This document shows positions 39,401 to 46,788 of a DNA stretch of 64,000 nucleotides, piece by piece. Positions within the stretch are counted from its first letter, which is position 1. Every line of letters begins with the position of its first letter. A program made the translations under genes and the position numbers. Under the pieces are notes generated by a model that worked only from the letters and a program-made list of their open reading frames with translations, ran no database searches and had not been told where the DNA came from. The stretch is from Hydractinia symbiolongicarpus (Eukaryota; Cnidaria; Hydrozoa; Anthoathecata; Hydractiniidae): NCBI RefSeq assembly GCF_029227915.1, contig NC_079886.1:18886501-18950500 (forward strand). The letters run 5' to 3'.

Positions 39401-40896
39401 TTATTAGCCGTGCTTCAACTTTCTGCAATTTAACTTATATTAAATATTATTTGTCCCACAAGTAGTGAACTTTGGTGGAACTTGCTGATTGTATGTTTAT
39501 CACGCTAAAAAATAGCCCCTGTGTGGTGTATGGGGGTAAAGGAATTTTGTTCTTGCGTTTGCTTCTTGAAAATTTTTTTTTTCAGACTGCATGCGCACTT
39601 CACGCGTGAAATTATTGAGCCGTGCGGTTCATCGCACACCTACCTAAAATCTTACGAAATAGCCTGTTGCGAAAGACTTTGAATATTGTCAACGAAACTA
39701 TTAGTTTATAAGACTGCACAAAAAAGAACACTAAAATTGTCCTGTTTTTTTATTATTTTAAGTGGGAAAAGAATAACTTCTGTATAAATTTTGGAACAGC
39801 TAAGTATAACTTAGTGTATAACTTTCAAACCAACACAAGAATATTTTGTATAACAGCACAAGAATAATTCTACCTGCAAAACTTTCAAAACAACAAAATA
39901 ATAATTCTTGCTGTTAACTTTTAAAAAAGTTTTTGAGCATGCAAGTATTTTTATCTTTTCACCTTGTCAGCTAATGCTTCTGTGTATAATCAAAATAATA
40001 ATTACTTTTCTGCTCAAAATTCAACTATTTTCAATTTTAAATTTCTTCGCCATTATTTTTGCACATGATAAAAATAGGGTGATTTACCATGAACGTAGAA
40101 TCATTTACAACTGACCAGGAGAATTTGCATATTTTATTTTGAAAAGCTAAATGCATAGTTAGCTAATGCATTTTAATTTTAAGATTAAAAAACGCCGTTA
40201 CTTATAAATTAACTTTGCAGTGGACTGTTTTACAGCTTCTAGCTATAATAAAATGTTAGTGAATAGATTTTTTTGTGTCCATGCTTTGTTTTTCATGCCA
40301 ATGCCATGCTACATTTATCTGGTGATTATATATGTTCGTGCTATTTTGTGTGTCCTGTGCCGTCTATTGTACTCGTCCAAGGGTGGTCTTATTCTTATCT
40401 TTGCTTCTGCTATTAGGTAAGATCTCCCTTTAAAAATAGTTTGTTTTTTTTCTCTTCATATTACCAATTTATTTAATTATTTGAACTGTACAGCAATTTT
40501 TGATTAATAAAATTATCTTATCTTATCTTATTATTTTATCTGACTAGCAAAAAATTGGAAGAATTAGCTACAACTAAATAATTTGGCTTTTTTTAACCAG
40601 CCAACATCTGCATAATATCAAATCATTAACATTGAACTTGGAAAGAGAGTAACAGGGAGAAAATTATGAATTGAAACTTCCAACTAAAAAGATTAGTTTG
40701 ATTGATTGGTTTATTTACTTGTTAGTGATTTATTTTAATGTAGACAAGATCTTTAGAACAGGGATTTCATCCACGCAATAATGGTTAGTTTATATTTATT
40801 TATACCAAAAAAAGACAGCCTAAATTCACCCAATGGACAAACAGCTAGTTGATTAACCATAAGTAAAAATCTTACCACAACAAATGTATTATCCAT
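4111..40896 (-). CDS. MYO10: Myosin X, unconventional MyTH4-FERM myosin (58 coding exons)
   Basis: Actin-based motor that in vertebrates moves to filopodial tips and binds phosphoinositides, integrins and microtubules. I traced 58 coding exons from ATG at 40896 to TGA at 4113-4111. Splice phases agree at every junction and the lengths sum to 6144 nt (2047 codons plus stop), close to the ~2058 residues of vertebrate myosin X. Domain order: motor (about 1-731), IQ region (732-805), charged helix (806-967), PH1-N/PH2/PH1-C/PH3 (968-1382), MyTH4 (1383-1619), FERM (1620-2047). PH1 split by PH2 is specific to myosin X. The N-terminus starts MDN as in vertebrates. Exon coordinates are in the six domain entries below. 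No disabling change was seen; a 5' UTR exon was not identified. Confidence 0.96.
8428..8503. repeat. (AAAT)n microsatellite
   Basis: About 18 uninterrupted AAAT units. On the gene strand this is (TTTA)n and it sits about ten bases upstream of the MYO10 exon 50 acceptor, so it forms the polypyrimidine-like tract. It also creates a spurious ORF of repeated LFIY. Confidence 0.95.
9506..11758 (-). CDS. MYO10: MYO10 MyTH4 domain (exons 43-48)
   Basis: Exons 11758-11699, 11177-11007, 10946-10659, 10196-10152, 9904-9830, 9579-9506; residues about 1383-1619. Typical MyTH4 features: [14 protein letters not shown] near the start, [13 protein letters not shown] in the middle across exons 46/47, and [18 protein letters not shown] near the end. 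With FERM it forms the cargo/microtubule-binding supramodule. Confidence 0.93.
11977..17360 (-). CDS. MYO10: MYO10 PH-domain cassette (exons 28-42)
   Basis: Exons: 17360-17237, 16626-16550, 16468-16410, 16044-15934, 15845-15750, 15653-15560, 15234-15179, 14891-14745, 14376-14332, 13769-13684, 13599-13540, 13306-13258, 13171-13085, 12443-12388, 12074-11977; residues about 968-1382. Order: PH1 N-half (EGYLSLKGG to MWFRGRQ), inserted PH2 ([17 protein letters not shown], ending DWFSILNRV), a Ser/Arg-rich linker (exons 35-36), PH1 C-half ([14 protein letters not shown] to VEQWAEAL), then PH3 ([14 protein letters not shown], ending [10 protein letters not shown]). In the family these bind PI(3,4,5)P3. 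Exon 28 ends at a third GC donor (AAAG/GCAAGT). Confidence 0.93.
12490..12600. repeat. Dispersed repeat, intron 41/40 copy
   Basis: Contains TTTCGTGTTTCTAGCTACTGTGGTACC followed by CAGAGACAAACAGACAGAC, the same core as at about 700-850 and 56940-57060. A GACAGACAGAC segment followed by an ATTAT/TATAAT tail resembles the 3' ends of RTE-type non-LTR elements or SINEs that borrow them; this assignment is inferred. Confidence 0.5.
12670..12915. repeat. Minisatellite, AATAAGTGCC-based units
   Basis: Roughly 13 copies of a 17-20 bp unit containing CCAAATAAGTGCCCAGTGA or its shorter variant lacking AA. Alternating longer and shorter units give a ~37-bp higher-order repeat. It lies inside a MYO10 intron (between exons 40 and 41). 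No coding meaning: the reading frame gives only WHLFGH-type repeats. Confidence 0.85.
17560..17665. repeat. Short tandem repeat beside MYO10 exon 27
   Basis: Five to six degenerate copies of an ~18-bp unit with core AGAAAAGCAGGTATATC. It starts about a dozen bases downstream (in gene direction) of the GC donor of exon 27. Confidence 0.75.
17677..18697 (-). CDS. MYO10: MYO10 charged single alpha-helix / coiled coil (exons 23-27)
   Basis: Exons 18697-18585, 18507-18447, 18257-18099, 18020-17980, 17788-17677; residues about 806-967. Composition is almost wholly E, K, R, Q and L with alternating acidic and basic clusters ([18 protein letters not shown]), as in the stable single alpha-helix plus short antiparallel coiled coil of myosin X. 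Exons 26 and 27 both end at GC rather than GT donors (CTAG/GCACAT and ACAG/GCACGT). Alternative GT donors break the reading phase required by the next exon. Confidence 0.9.
18780..19129 (-). CDS. MYO10: MYO10 neck, IQ motifs (exons 21-22)
   Basis: Exons 19129-18968 and 18839-18780, residues about 732-805. This is the light-chain/calmodulin-binding lever arm. Basic IQ-like stretches are visible ([18 protein letters not shown], then [18 protein letters not shown], then AAVMLQR leading into YERGRQARK across exon 23), which fits the three IQ motifs of the family. Spacing is regular at about 23-24 residues. Confidence 0.9.
19493..40896 (-). CDS. MYO10: MYO10 motor domain, exons 1-20
   Basis: ATP-driven actin-binding head. 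Exons: 40896-40876, 36240-36142, 29806-29648, 29517-29330, 28511-28374, 27846-27722, 27312-27299, 27041-26957, 26233-26130, 25842-25713, 25326-25061, 24356-24256, 23904-23838, 23764-23672, 23590-23522, 23202-23120, 22949-22826, 20695-20615, 20049-19925, 19613-19493. Visible motifs: P-loop GESGAGKT (about 157-164), switch [10 protein letters not shown] (exon 6), switch II DIFGFE (about 435-440), relay [16 protein letters not shown], loop region VRCIKPN (about 640-646), converter [17 protein letters not shown], and terminal GKTKVFL across exons 20/21. Coding exon 1 gives only seven residues; exon 7 is 14 nt and supplies most of YLLEK after VD. Confidence 0.95.
20970..21265 (-). repeat. Dispersed repeat family copy (intron 17)
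   Basis: Read on the minus strand it carries, in order, a GTAACTAGGGACC motif, CAATTTTCTAAAGC, and a block with TTTATCAAAAG...GATTAGCATTTCAAGCTCT. The same blocks occur in the same order on the plus strand at 42815-43060. A related block lies at 22552-22740. No ORF, family unknown to me. Confidence 0.6.
21650..22295. repeat. ~130-bp tandem array in MYO10 intron 17
   Basis: About five copies of a 129-130 bp unit; the phrase CCTAAAATGACATTTAAGG recurs with spacings of 129 and 130 bp, and each unit contains GTTCAGCATACTTTATTTG and GTGCCAAATTTTGT. The first copies are more diverged. Flanked by GAATTTCCGCGC near 21419 and its inverse near 22447, so the array may sit inside an inverted-repeat element. 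Confidence 0.85.
32247..34125 (-). pseudogene. piggyBac transposase relic (DDE_Tnp_1_7 type)
   Basis: Reading on the minus strand from a possible start near 34122, family landmarks appear in order: the [18 protein letters not shown] block and [13 protein letters not shown] with the first catalytic Asp (33368-33153), [10 protein letters not shown] with the second Asp (around 32985-32950), a KLKQKGD...[11 protein letters not shown] block (32922-32704), [13 protein letters not shown] with the third Asp and [11 protein letters not shown] (around 32680-32560), and remains of a C-terminal Cys-rich finger (CKFC, 32552-32247). These pieces lie in different frames with stops between them, so no transposase can be made. 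The N-terminal part is interrupted by a GATG-tailed repeat. Confidence 0.88.
33971..34037 (+). repeat. Short dispersed repeat with (GATG)n tail
   Basis: CCCCGTCCAACCCATGCTAG is followed by a GGAAAACAGACGTTAA segment and a GATGATGATG tract. I recall this phrase as a widespread short repeat in invertebrate genomes; that recollection is unverified. Here it falls within the N-terminal part of the piggyBac transposase reading frame. Confidence 0.55.
34460..35776. mobile_element. TA-flanked TIR element carrying a 53-bp minisatellite
   Basis: The left end CAGTACAGTCTGAATGTAAT and the inverted right end CGGTACAGTCTGAATGTAAT share about 28 bp of TIR ending CTACCGCG. TA dinucleotides flank both ends (34458-34459, 35777-35778), as for Tc1/mariner-type insertions. 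There is no transposase; over half of the 1.3 kb interior is a tandem array. A solo copy of the same end lies at about 51998-52029. Confidence 0.8.
34845..35565. repeat. 53-bp minisatellite array (~13 copies)
   Basis: Unit of 52-53 bp: ATGCGATCTAAAAAAACATT then TCTATCGCCGCTTTTCG then TTTTTAAACTTTTAAA. Successive ATGCGATCT phrases at 35229 and 35282 are 53 bp apart. Variants differ in A-run length and in CGCCGCTTTTCG versus CGCTGCTATTTG, the latter recurring at intervals and suggesting a higher-order repeat. Confidence 0.92.
36241..40875 (-). other. MYO10 intron 1 (4.6 kb)
   Basis: Separates the seven-residue first coding exon from exon 2. Contains the 38319-39181 TIR element and AT-rich sequence. 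A 99-codon minus-strand ORF at 37624-37923 with a hydrophobic C-terminus has no recognisable family and no gene context; I do not call it a gene. Confidence 0.6.
38319..39181. mobile_element. TIR-bounded element, hAT-like ends
   Basis: Begins CAGGGTTCGAATTAG and ends with the exact inverse CTAATTCGAACCCTG. A CAG start suggests hAT or a related superfamily, but the flanking 8-mers do not match, so a target duplication is not confirmed. The interior is noncoding and includes about three decayed copies of the 53-bp unit at 38950-39090 (GCATTTCTATCGCCG). It lies in MYO10 intron 1. Confidence 0.65.
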
Positions 40897-42789
40897 ATTT
40901 TTTATAATATAAGATTATTCAAAATCTCCTCCTTGGATTTGATGACTTTTCCTTCCTAAGATGTATATCTGCCAGTGGATATGATCTTCCTTCCCCTAGA
41001 TCACTCCTTTGGCTGACATCTTGAAAATAAATAACAAATTCCAAATATTTTAGCAAAAAACAAGACCGGGCCTGACATACGCGTGATGAGTAAACAGATC
41101 GCTGCGTAATCCCTTTATCTGTTTACCCTTTTCTAACAAAATAGCATATATTTATTTTAAATGTAGCAAAGCTTGACATGATAAGCGACATTTTTTACGA
41201 TGAGTTACTTTCTAAGCAGAAAAAATACTAGAAAATCTACTAATGACAGTCTACACCTCGACTTTACTGGAAAGACAAACTCGCCTTATGTATGCAAACA
41301 CTTGATAATCAACACAGCCCTACTATAATTTGGCCAATTGAAATATTTGTTGGACAATTTAAAGATTCAGAACGAGGAACGATCCGGTACCTTTGCGCAA
41401 TAGCGACAAAAGCACTAAACCAGCCTTATATAACACCGCCGCACCGTCGAAAATTCTTTTTTACTGCGGGTCTCTCATTTCCATCGATTACGCCCACGGA
41501 TCTCGAAATGTGTGACGGTAAAAAAATTGATGTAAAATCTTCCACTTGGTATTAAAGCATGGCTTTTTGTTTATATTTTGCCATATTATTTTAATTTCTC
41601 ATAAAAGAAGGAATTATGTTAAAAGTTTTGACGTTTTTTTGTTTTTCAATTTGGGTCACGTGGTTGCTCAGACACACCCTTAAAGCAGGGCGTTTTATTT
41701 ACGACCAGATACCCCAAAATTTACGCGTTTTTCTTAATTCTATGAAAACTTCAAGCGAACAGGAGGTATAGGAGGTTTAAATTTTCATATTAGTAACGCC
41801 AATAATAGTCGTGGGCGTTTCTGATTGGCGTAAAAATTACCTGAAGTTAGTGATAGGGGGTAGTGATTTCCAAATTTGGGCAAATTCATTTTTTATGGAT
41901 TTAGAATGCTATATCGGTTTCTTTTCACAGTACATTAACGAATATTAACAGTATACCTTTGTTTGTATTTATTTACCTGTGAATAATTTATTCTATAAGG
42001 ATAATATTATTATGACGTTGTAGTCAAATACTTCAAATTTTGAAGTGCTTTAAAAATTAGGATCTTCTTACACGTTGAACTATAAGTATTATTTACGCAT
42101 ACGCAGGTCGACCTTACCTCAAGAACATGAGTCAAATATAAATCTAAGAAGTTACGCCAGTACAGTAGTTAGAAAAGATACAAGATGTCCTGGGGACGAG
42201 GTTGACGCCAGTAATATTCGATATTTCAAGACATTTATTTTGCAATTAGGTCTAACGAAACATTAAGTTGTACAGTCTCTTTCCCAGGGATTATGGGTTT
42301 TGTAAAATATGAGAGAAGACGGCAAAAAGGCCTGGTGAGATAAAAAAAAGGTACAAGTTTTAAAGGGCTGTGCAAAATGCGTCAGTAGTAATGCAATGAA
42401 CTATAAAAATAACATTGTAACTTTTATGAGTTAAAGAGACAATATAGTTAGTTATACTTCTAATCTCTTATGTTAATTACGATAAGTGTGTCTGCATCGA
42501 ACCTATATACTACTGAAAATACCAAACTAAGACAAAAAATTCTGCTACCCAACGGAGATCTTTTTTCCTCTCAAAAAACGCACAAATTTGAACATCCTTA
42601 TCCCCAAGGTTTGTTGTCGGTCCACTCCGATGTTCAAAAGAGGCAAAAGCCCTTGGGGACGAGGCTGAAATTCAAAAAATAATCCAATTTGTTTATCGGC
42701 TACTTAAACATTACGTAACTAGATTGACGTCAATATCATTTTTATAATTAGAAGCCATTGCAAAGGCCAAATAACTTGGAAACGGGCGA

Positions 42790-43255
42790 AAATAACTGAC
42801 GTCATCTTCTGCGTGGGTAACTAGGGACCACCTGAGACTAAAATTGGACCAGTTTTCTAAAGCTGAGTCACCCGTTTCAGAATGGATGGTTGGAAGACAG
42901 CATCAAAAAATCTTTACTCTAATATCTCGTTTATCAAAAGTACATGATCCGATACATTTCTTAATCAGCGTTTCAAGATCTTTACGATAAAGACAACGGT
43001 AAATATCTAATATAAAGTTTATGTATATTGACGTGTCTTTGCTGACGTAAGCAAAATAACTTATATCTCCTTAACCGTTCGCGGAAAGCACATGATCTTA
43101 TACATTATTTTGATTAGCGTTTCTATCTTTACACAATAGAGGGCACGAGTAAACAAATTCTGAATAAAAAAAGATGTGTGTCGATTTCTTGCTGACGTAA
43201 TCAAAATTCAAGTTGCAAATCTTATCTTTTTTTTATCCTGCCTAAGTGGCACCTT
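42790..43255 (+). repeat. Dispersed repeat with two internal ~165-bp units
   Basis: Starts with GGGTAACTAGGGACC and TTTTCTAAAGCTGAGTCACCC, followed by two related blocks (about 42915-43065 and 43070-43235). Each has a ACATGATC..ATACATT phrase, AATCAGCGTTTC or GATTAGCGTTTC, and a GCTGACGTAA phrase. It is the plus-strand counterpart of the copies at 20970-21265 and 22552-22740. Confidence 0.6.
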
Positions 43256-43837
43256 CGTCCCCGTTGCCTTCTTAATGAGGGATGACGGCAAAAAAAAAAA
43301 TTGGCATCGTTGGGCTTTTTTTGGGCAATTTATGGTCAGAATATATAAACACGTCACACGTAATACTTTAATTTATGCGATCGGCAAGAAATTTCAAGTT
43401 CTAGCAACAGAAAATTTAAACATATTGTCACGAATACAATATACGACTGAATTTCGCGTGTACAGGCGGAACTGAATGACGAAGGTCTGGAAAACATGTT
43501 GTGTTGTTTACGAAAATGCATAACTAGCTTAGATAATTTCGAATAGAATCTTTTTTGTCTTTTTTACTATCAAAGGGACTGACTGCAGAGTGGGGCAATA
43601 TAAAAGCGAATCTTCACGGGACGATTTTTACGACGATCGTCATCAATACTCGAATTTAGTTAGTCGCGATTTTCGTCATGACAAAAAGTTGAATTAAGTT
43701 AGGGTGGAACAGAAGTACATTTCTGTCATCCAAGAAAATCCCAAGTGGAATTGCAATTTTGATATGTTTCATTTCCTTTTAATCCTGATATCACAAGAGA
43801 GAAAAAGCCCTAAAGTAGAGTTTGCTCAACATGGGAC

Positions 43838-43951
43838 CAACCTCGTTCCCAGCGCCTGTTGTCTGTTGTTTTTCTAAAACCAGGACGACGACCATGTTCG
43901 TAACGTCGTTCGATGTCAGAAAAGATACAAGATGCCCTGGGGACGAGGTTG
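43838..43951. mobile_element. 114-bp inverted-repeat element
   Basis: Left end CAACCTCGTTCCCAG and right end CTGGGGACGAGGTTG are near-perfect inverted repeats. The right-end phrase AGATACAAGATG..CCTGGGGACGAGG also occurs at about 42175-42203, so this is a repeated family. Too short to code; non-autonomous DNA element. Confidence 0.7.
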
Positions 43952-44526
43952 AACAGGGGGCGTTTTGTAAAGCTGTTGCTGGTCGCGCAAATTTCACTGG
44001 ATTTAAGGTTATGCGTCAAAACAAAGATGGCGGCTGGCAGTTATTCCACATGGTGTTTATTTTTGATTCAAACATTTTACTTGTAAGATACATTTTAAAT
44101 TTACATTTTCGCCCAAACAGTAGCCAAAAACTTCAAATCTATTATTCTGCTGCTCATACCGTCCATAATTACGTAATGATTTAAAAAATCTCTTAACACA
44201 CTTTCAATAAATGCATTTTAAGATTACCTTCTTAGCTGTAGCTAGCTATATAAACTGACTTGGGATGTAAAGTAATAAATATATTCTCCTGGTATAATCA
44301 AGGGAACCCTTAATTGTGCTATTTGTCAAAATATGGCACCCCATAAAAGTGTTGTATGCTGTTTAAGCGATAGCTAGCTGGCCTGCTGCTGGCTGGATGG
44401 CAGGCTGGTTAGGGGTCATCTACAAAATTCGTAGCAATTCGTATAAAAAAAATTCGTATATGCTATACGAATTTTCTTTTGCCATACAGTAATTAAATTC
44501 GTATGAAATTTTTTTAAATTCGTATA

Positions 44527-44640
44527 AAATTCGTATGAGTTTTAAATTAAATTCGTATGAGTTTTAAATTAAATTCGTATGAGTTTTAAATTAAATTCGT
44601 ATGAGTTTTAAATTAAATTCGTATGAGATTTTAATTAGAT
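44527..44640. repeat. 22-bp tandem repeat
   Basis: Five copies of AAATTCGTATGAGTTTTAAATT within the TTA-flanked element; the last copy is diverged. Confidence 0.9.
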
Positions 44641-44699
44641 GCGTATGGTTTTAAAAAAAAGAAAATCGTTTGACATTGTATTAAATTCGTATATGAGTT

Positions 44700-45235
44700 T
44701 CAAAATAAAATATTTTTTAGATCGCATTTTAAAAGTTTAAAAACGAAAAACGGCGATAGAAATGTTTTTTTAGATCGCATTTTAAAAGTTTTAAAACGAA
44801 AAACGGCGATAGAAATGTTTTTTTTAGATCGCATGTTAAAAGTTGAAAAACGAAAAACGGCGATAGAAATGTTTTTTTTAGATCGCATTTTCAAAAGTTT
44901 TAAAACGAAAAACGGCGATAGAAATGTTTTTTTTAGATCGCATGTTAAAAGTTTAAAAACGAAACACGGCGATAGAAGTGTTTTTTAGATCGCATTTTCA
45001 AAAGTTTTAAAACGAAAAACGGCGATAGAAATGTTTTTTTTAGATCGCATGTTAAAAGTTGAAAAACGAAAAACGGCGATAGAAATGTTTTTTTAGATCG
45101 CATTTTAAAAAGTTTAAAAACGAAACACGGCGATAGAAATGTTTTTTTAGATCGCATTTTAAAAGTTTAAAAACGAAAAACGGCGATAGAAATGTTTTTT
45201 TAGATCGCATTTTAAAAGTGTAAAAACGAAATATA
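44700..45235. repeat. 53-bp minisatellite array, inverted copy (~10 units)
   Basis: Unit TTTTTTTAGATCGCATTTTA then AAAGTTTAAAAACGAAAAACGGCGATAGAAATG is the reverse complement of the 34845-35565 unit. Variants alternate GCATTTTAAAAG and GCATGTTAAAAG. Confidence 0.92.
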
Positions 45236-45517
45236 ATTCGTATGAAAATTCGTATAAAAGAGAATATAATTCGAATGACAATTCGTATGAAAGAGAATAT
45301 AATTCGTATGACAATTCGTATGAAAATCGTATAAAAGAGAATATAATTCGTATGACAATTCGTATGAAAATCGTATAAAATTCGTATTAGATTTTTTAAA
45401 AATCGTATAACTATTTAACACTATACGAATTGTATACGATTTTTATACGAATTAAAAGCAATTAAATTCGTATATATTCGTATAAAATATCATACGAAAT
45501 TTGTAGACGACCCCTTA

Positions 45518-46497
45518 GTTAGCTATACCTGACATGGAAAAACAATCTGGCAATACTTATAGAAATAATATTACTGGCAATACTTATAGAAATACTACTG
45601 ATTGACAGAACAATTTGTGAATTTAAAAAACAACCACAACTTTCTGTAGCTGCAATTGTAACATTCATACAGACCATAGTTTTTAAAAAATCAAGTCTCA
45701 AGGGTACTTATGAGTACACATGATTTAACCTTGGGTGATTGCATTGGTCTTATTACAATTTGTTGCATATATAATGAAGACCAGTATTCAGCTGAATATC
45801 ACCAACCCAACATGCTTACGATAGCTAAGTCATAATGCTATATACAAATGTTTTAAAAAAAAGATATATATATCCAATAACAAAGAATAAAGTGTATATA
45901 TATGTATGTTAACAACATTGGTTAAATCTCCAACTAGCTAGCTAGTAGTAATCAATGCTAGTGTTAGTGTAACTATATATAAAATCGAAACCAAGTAAAT
46001 ATAAACCAGCAACTTTAATAAGCCCAATGGGTATAAAATAAATGCCAATTTCTTTTTTTTTACCAAAAGTTCATAATTTGCCCATTTATAACGAGTTAAT
46101 TTGAGAAATAATAAAGGTAAACAAACTATGTGCATCACTTTGCTGGAAAATTTAAAAAAATCTGAACTAACCTCGTTTTCATGTTAGTATATCTATTCAG
46201 GCTGTTTTTTTTTTGAATTGATTCAATGGAAAATTTAATTTTATCAAACAATTAAAGTTAGATGAAATTTTCATCGAATAGTTTGTTAAAAAAGTTGAAT
46301 TAAAGACTCCTGCATTACTACACAGACTTTTTTGACCCCCACAAAGATTGACTTGACCTGCCATTTTAAATTCTTGGTGGTCACGGTGACCACCAGGAAT
46401 AAAGTAATCGTGATGCAGATCTGAAAAGACTTGAGAAAAAAACAAGATGGGCCTTATTGCAGTAACTCACTCCATCATTATGATTATTATAATATAT
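45518..46497. other. Intergenic, left flank of the retroelement
   Basis: No gene seen. Short duplicated phrase GGCAATACTTATAGAAAT at about 45549 and 45576. The retroelement inserts into AT-rich sequence ending ATTATAATATAT. Confidence 0.5.
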
Positions 46498-46708
46498 GTG
46501 ACTCATAAATATATATTTATGAGTGTTTAAATGCACACATATATAGATCTTCTTCCTACAGTACTCTGGTTTGTATTGCCCATAGTTAGTTCACCATTTA
46601 CCTATGTGCCTTTTCTGGTCAGCAGCATATTTTTTGGTCAGCAGTCTTGCTAGTATTTAAGCTGCAGTTGCCTCATGGTTTTCCTTTTCAGTTCTAGCAG
46701 TTTTTCTT
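46498..46708 (+). repeat. Left split repeat A1
   Basis: 211 bp, apparently identical to A2 (51160-51370). Three bases in, 46501-46524 is a perfect 24-bp palindrome (ACTCATAAATAT and its complement). As the 5' end of the element it should hold the promoter; a TTTTCCTTTTCAG near 46680-46690 resembles a splice acceptor. Confidence 0.93.
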
Positions 46709-46788
46709 ATGCTTATGTCTGCTGCTTATTAATCCACTTAAATCTAATCAATCAATTTGCAATCAAACCAATCTTTGGCTAATTAAAC

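Larger units (their letters stand above)
40900..44405. other. Upstream flank of MYO10, repeat-rich intergenic
   Basis: No gene is supported. A minus-strand TATATAAG at 41432-41425, about 530 bp upstream of the MYO10 ATG, is a possible but unproven core promoter element. Repeats: a stretch ending CCTGGGGACGAGGTTG at about 42188-42203, the 42815-43250 dispersed repeat, and the small inverted-repeat element 43838-43951. Confidence 0.45.
44412..45514. mobile_element. TTA-flanked TIR element with nested tandem arrays
   Basis: Left end GGGGTCATCTACAAAATTCGTA and inverted right end GGGGTCGTCTACAAATTTCGTA; both sides are flanked by TTA (44409-44411, 45515-45517), the 3-bp target class of PIF/Harbinger elements. 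The interior holds, in order, an AATTCGTAT-rich segment, five 22-bp units, about ten 53-bp minisatellite units in the opposite orientation to 34845-35565, and more AATTCGTATGA units. No transposase. Confidence 0.8.

Noticed and set aside
41292-41555. 87-codon plus-strand ORF upstream of MYO10
   Set aside because: No recognisable domain, and it lies where the MYO10 promoter is expected; unsupported.
43822-44184. 120-codon plus-strand ORF
   Set aside because: Largely made of the 43838-43951 inverted-repeat element; not protein-like.
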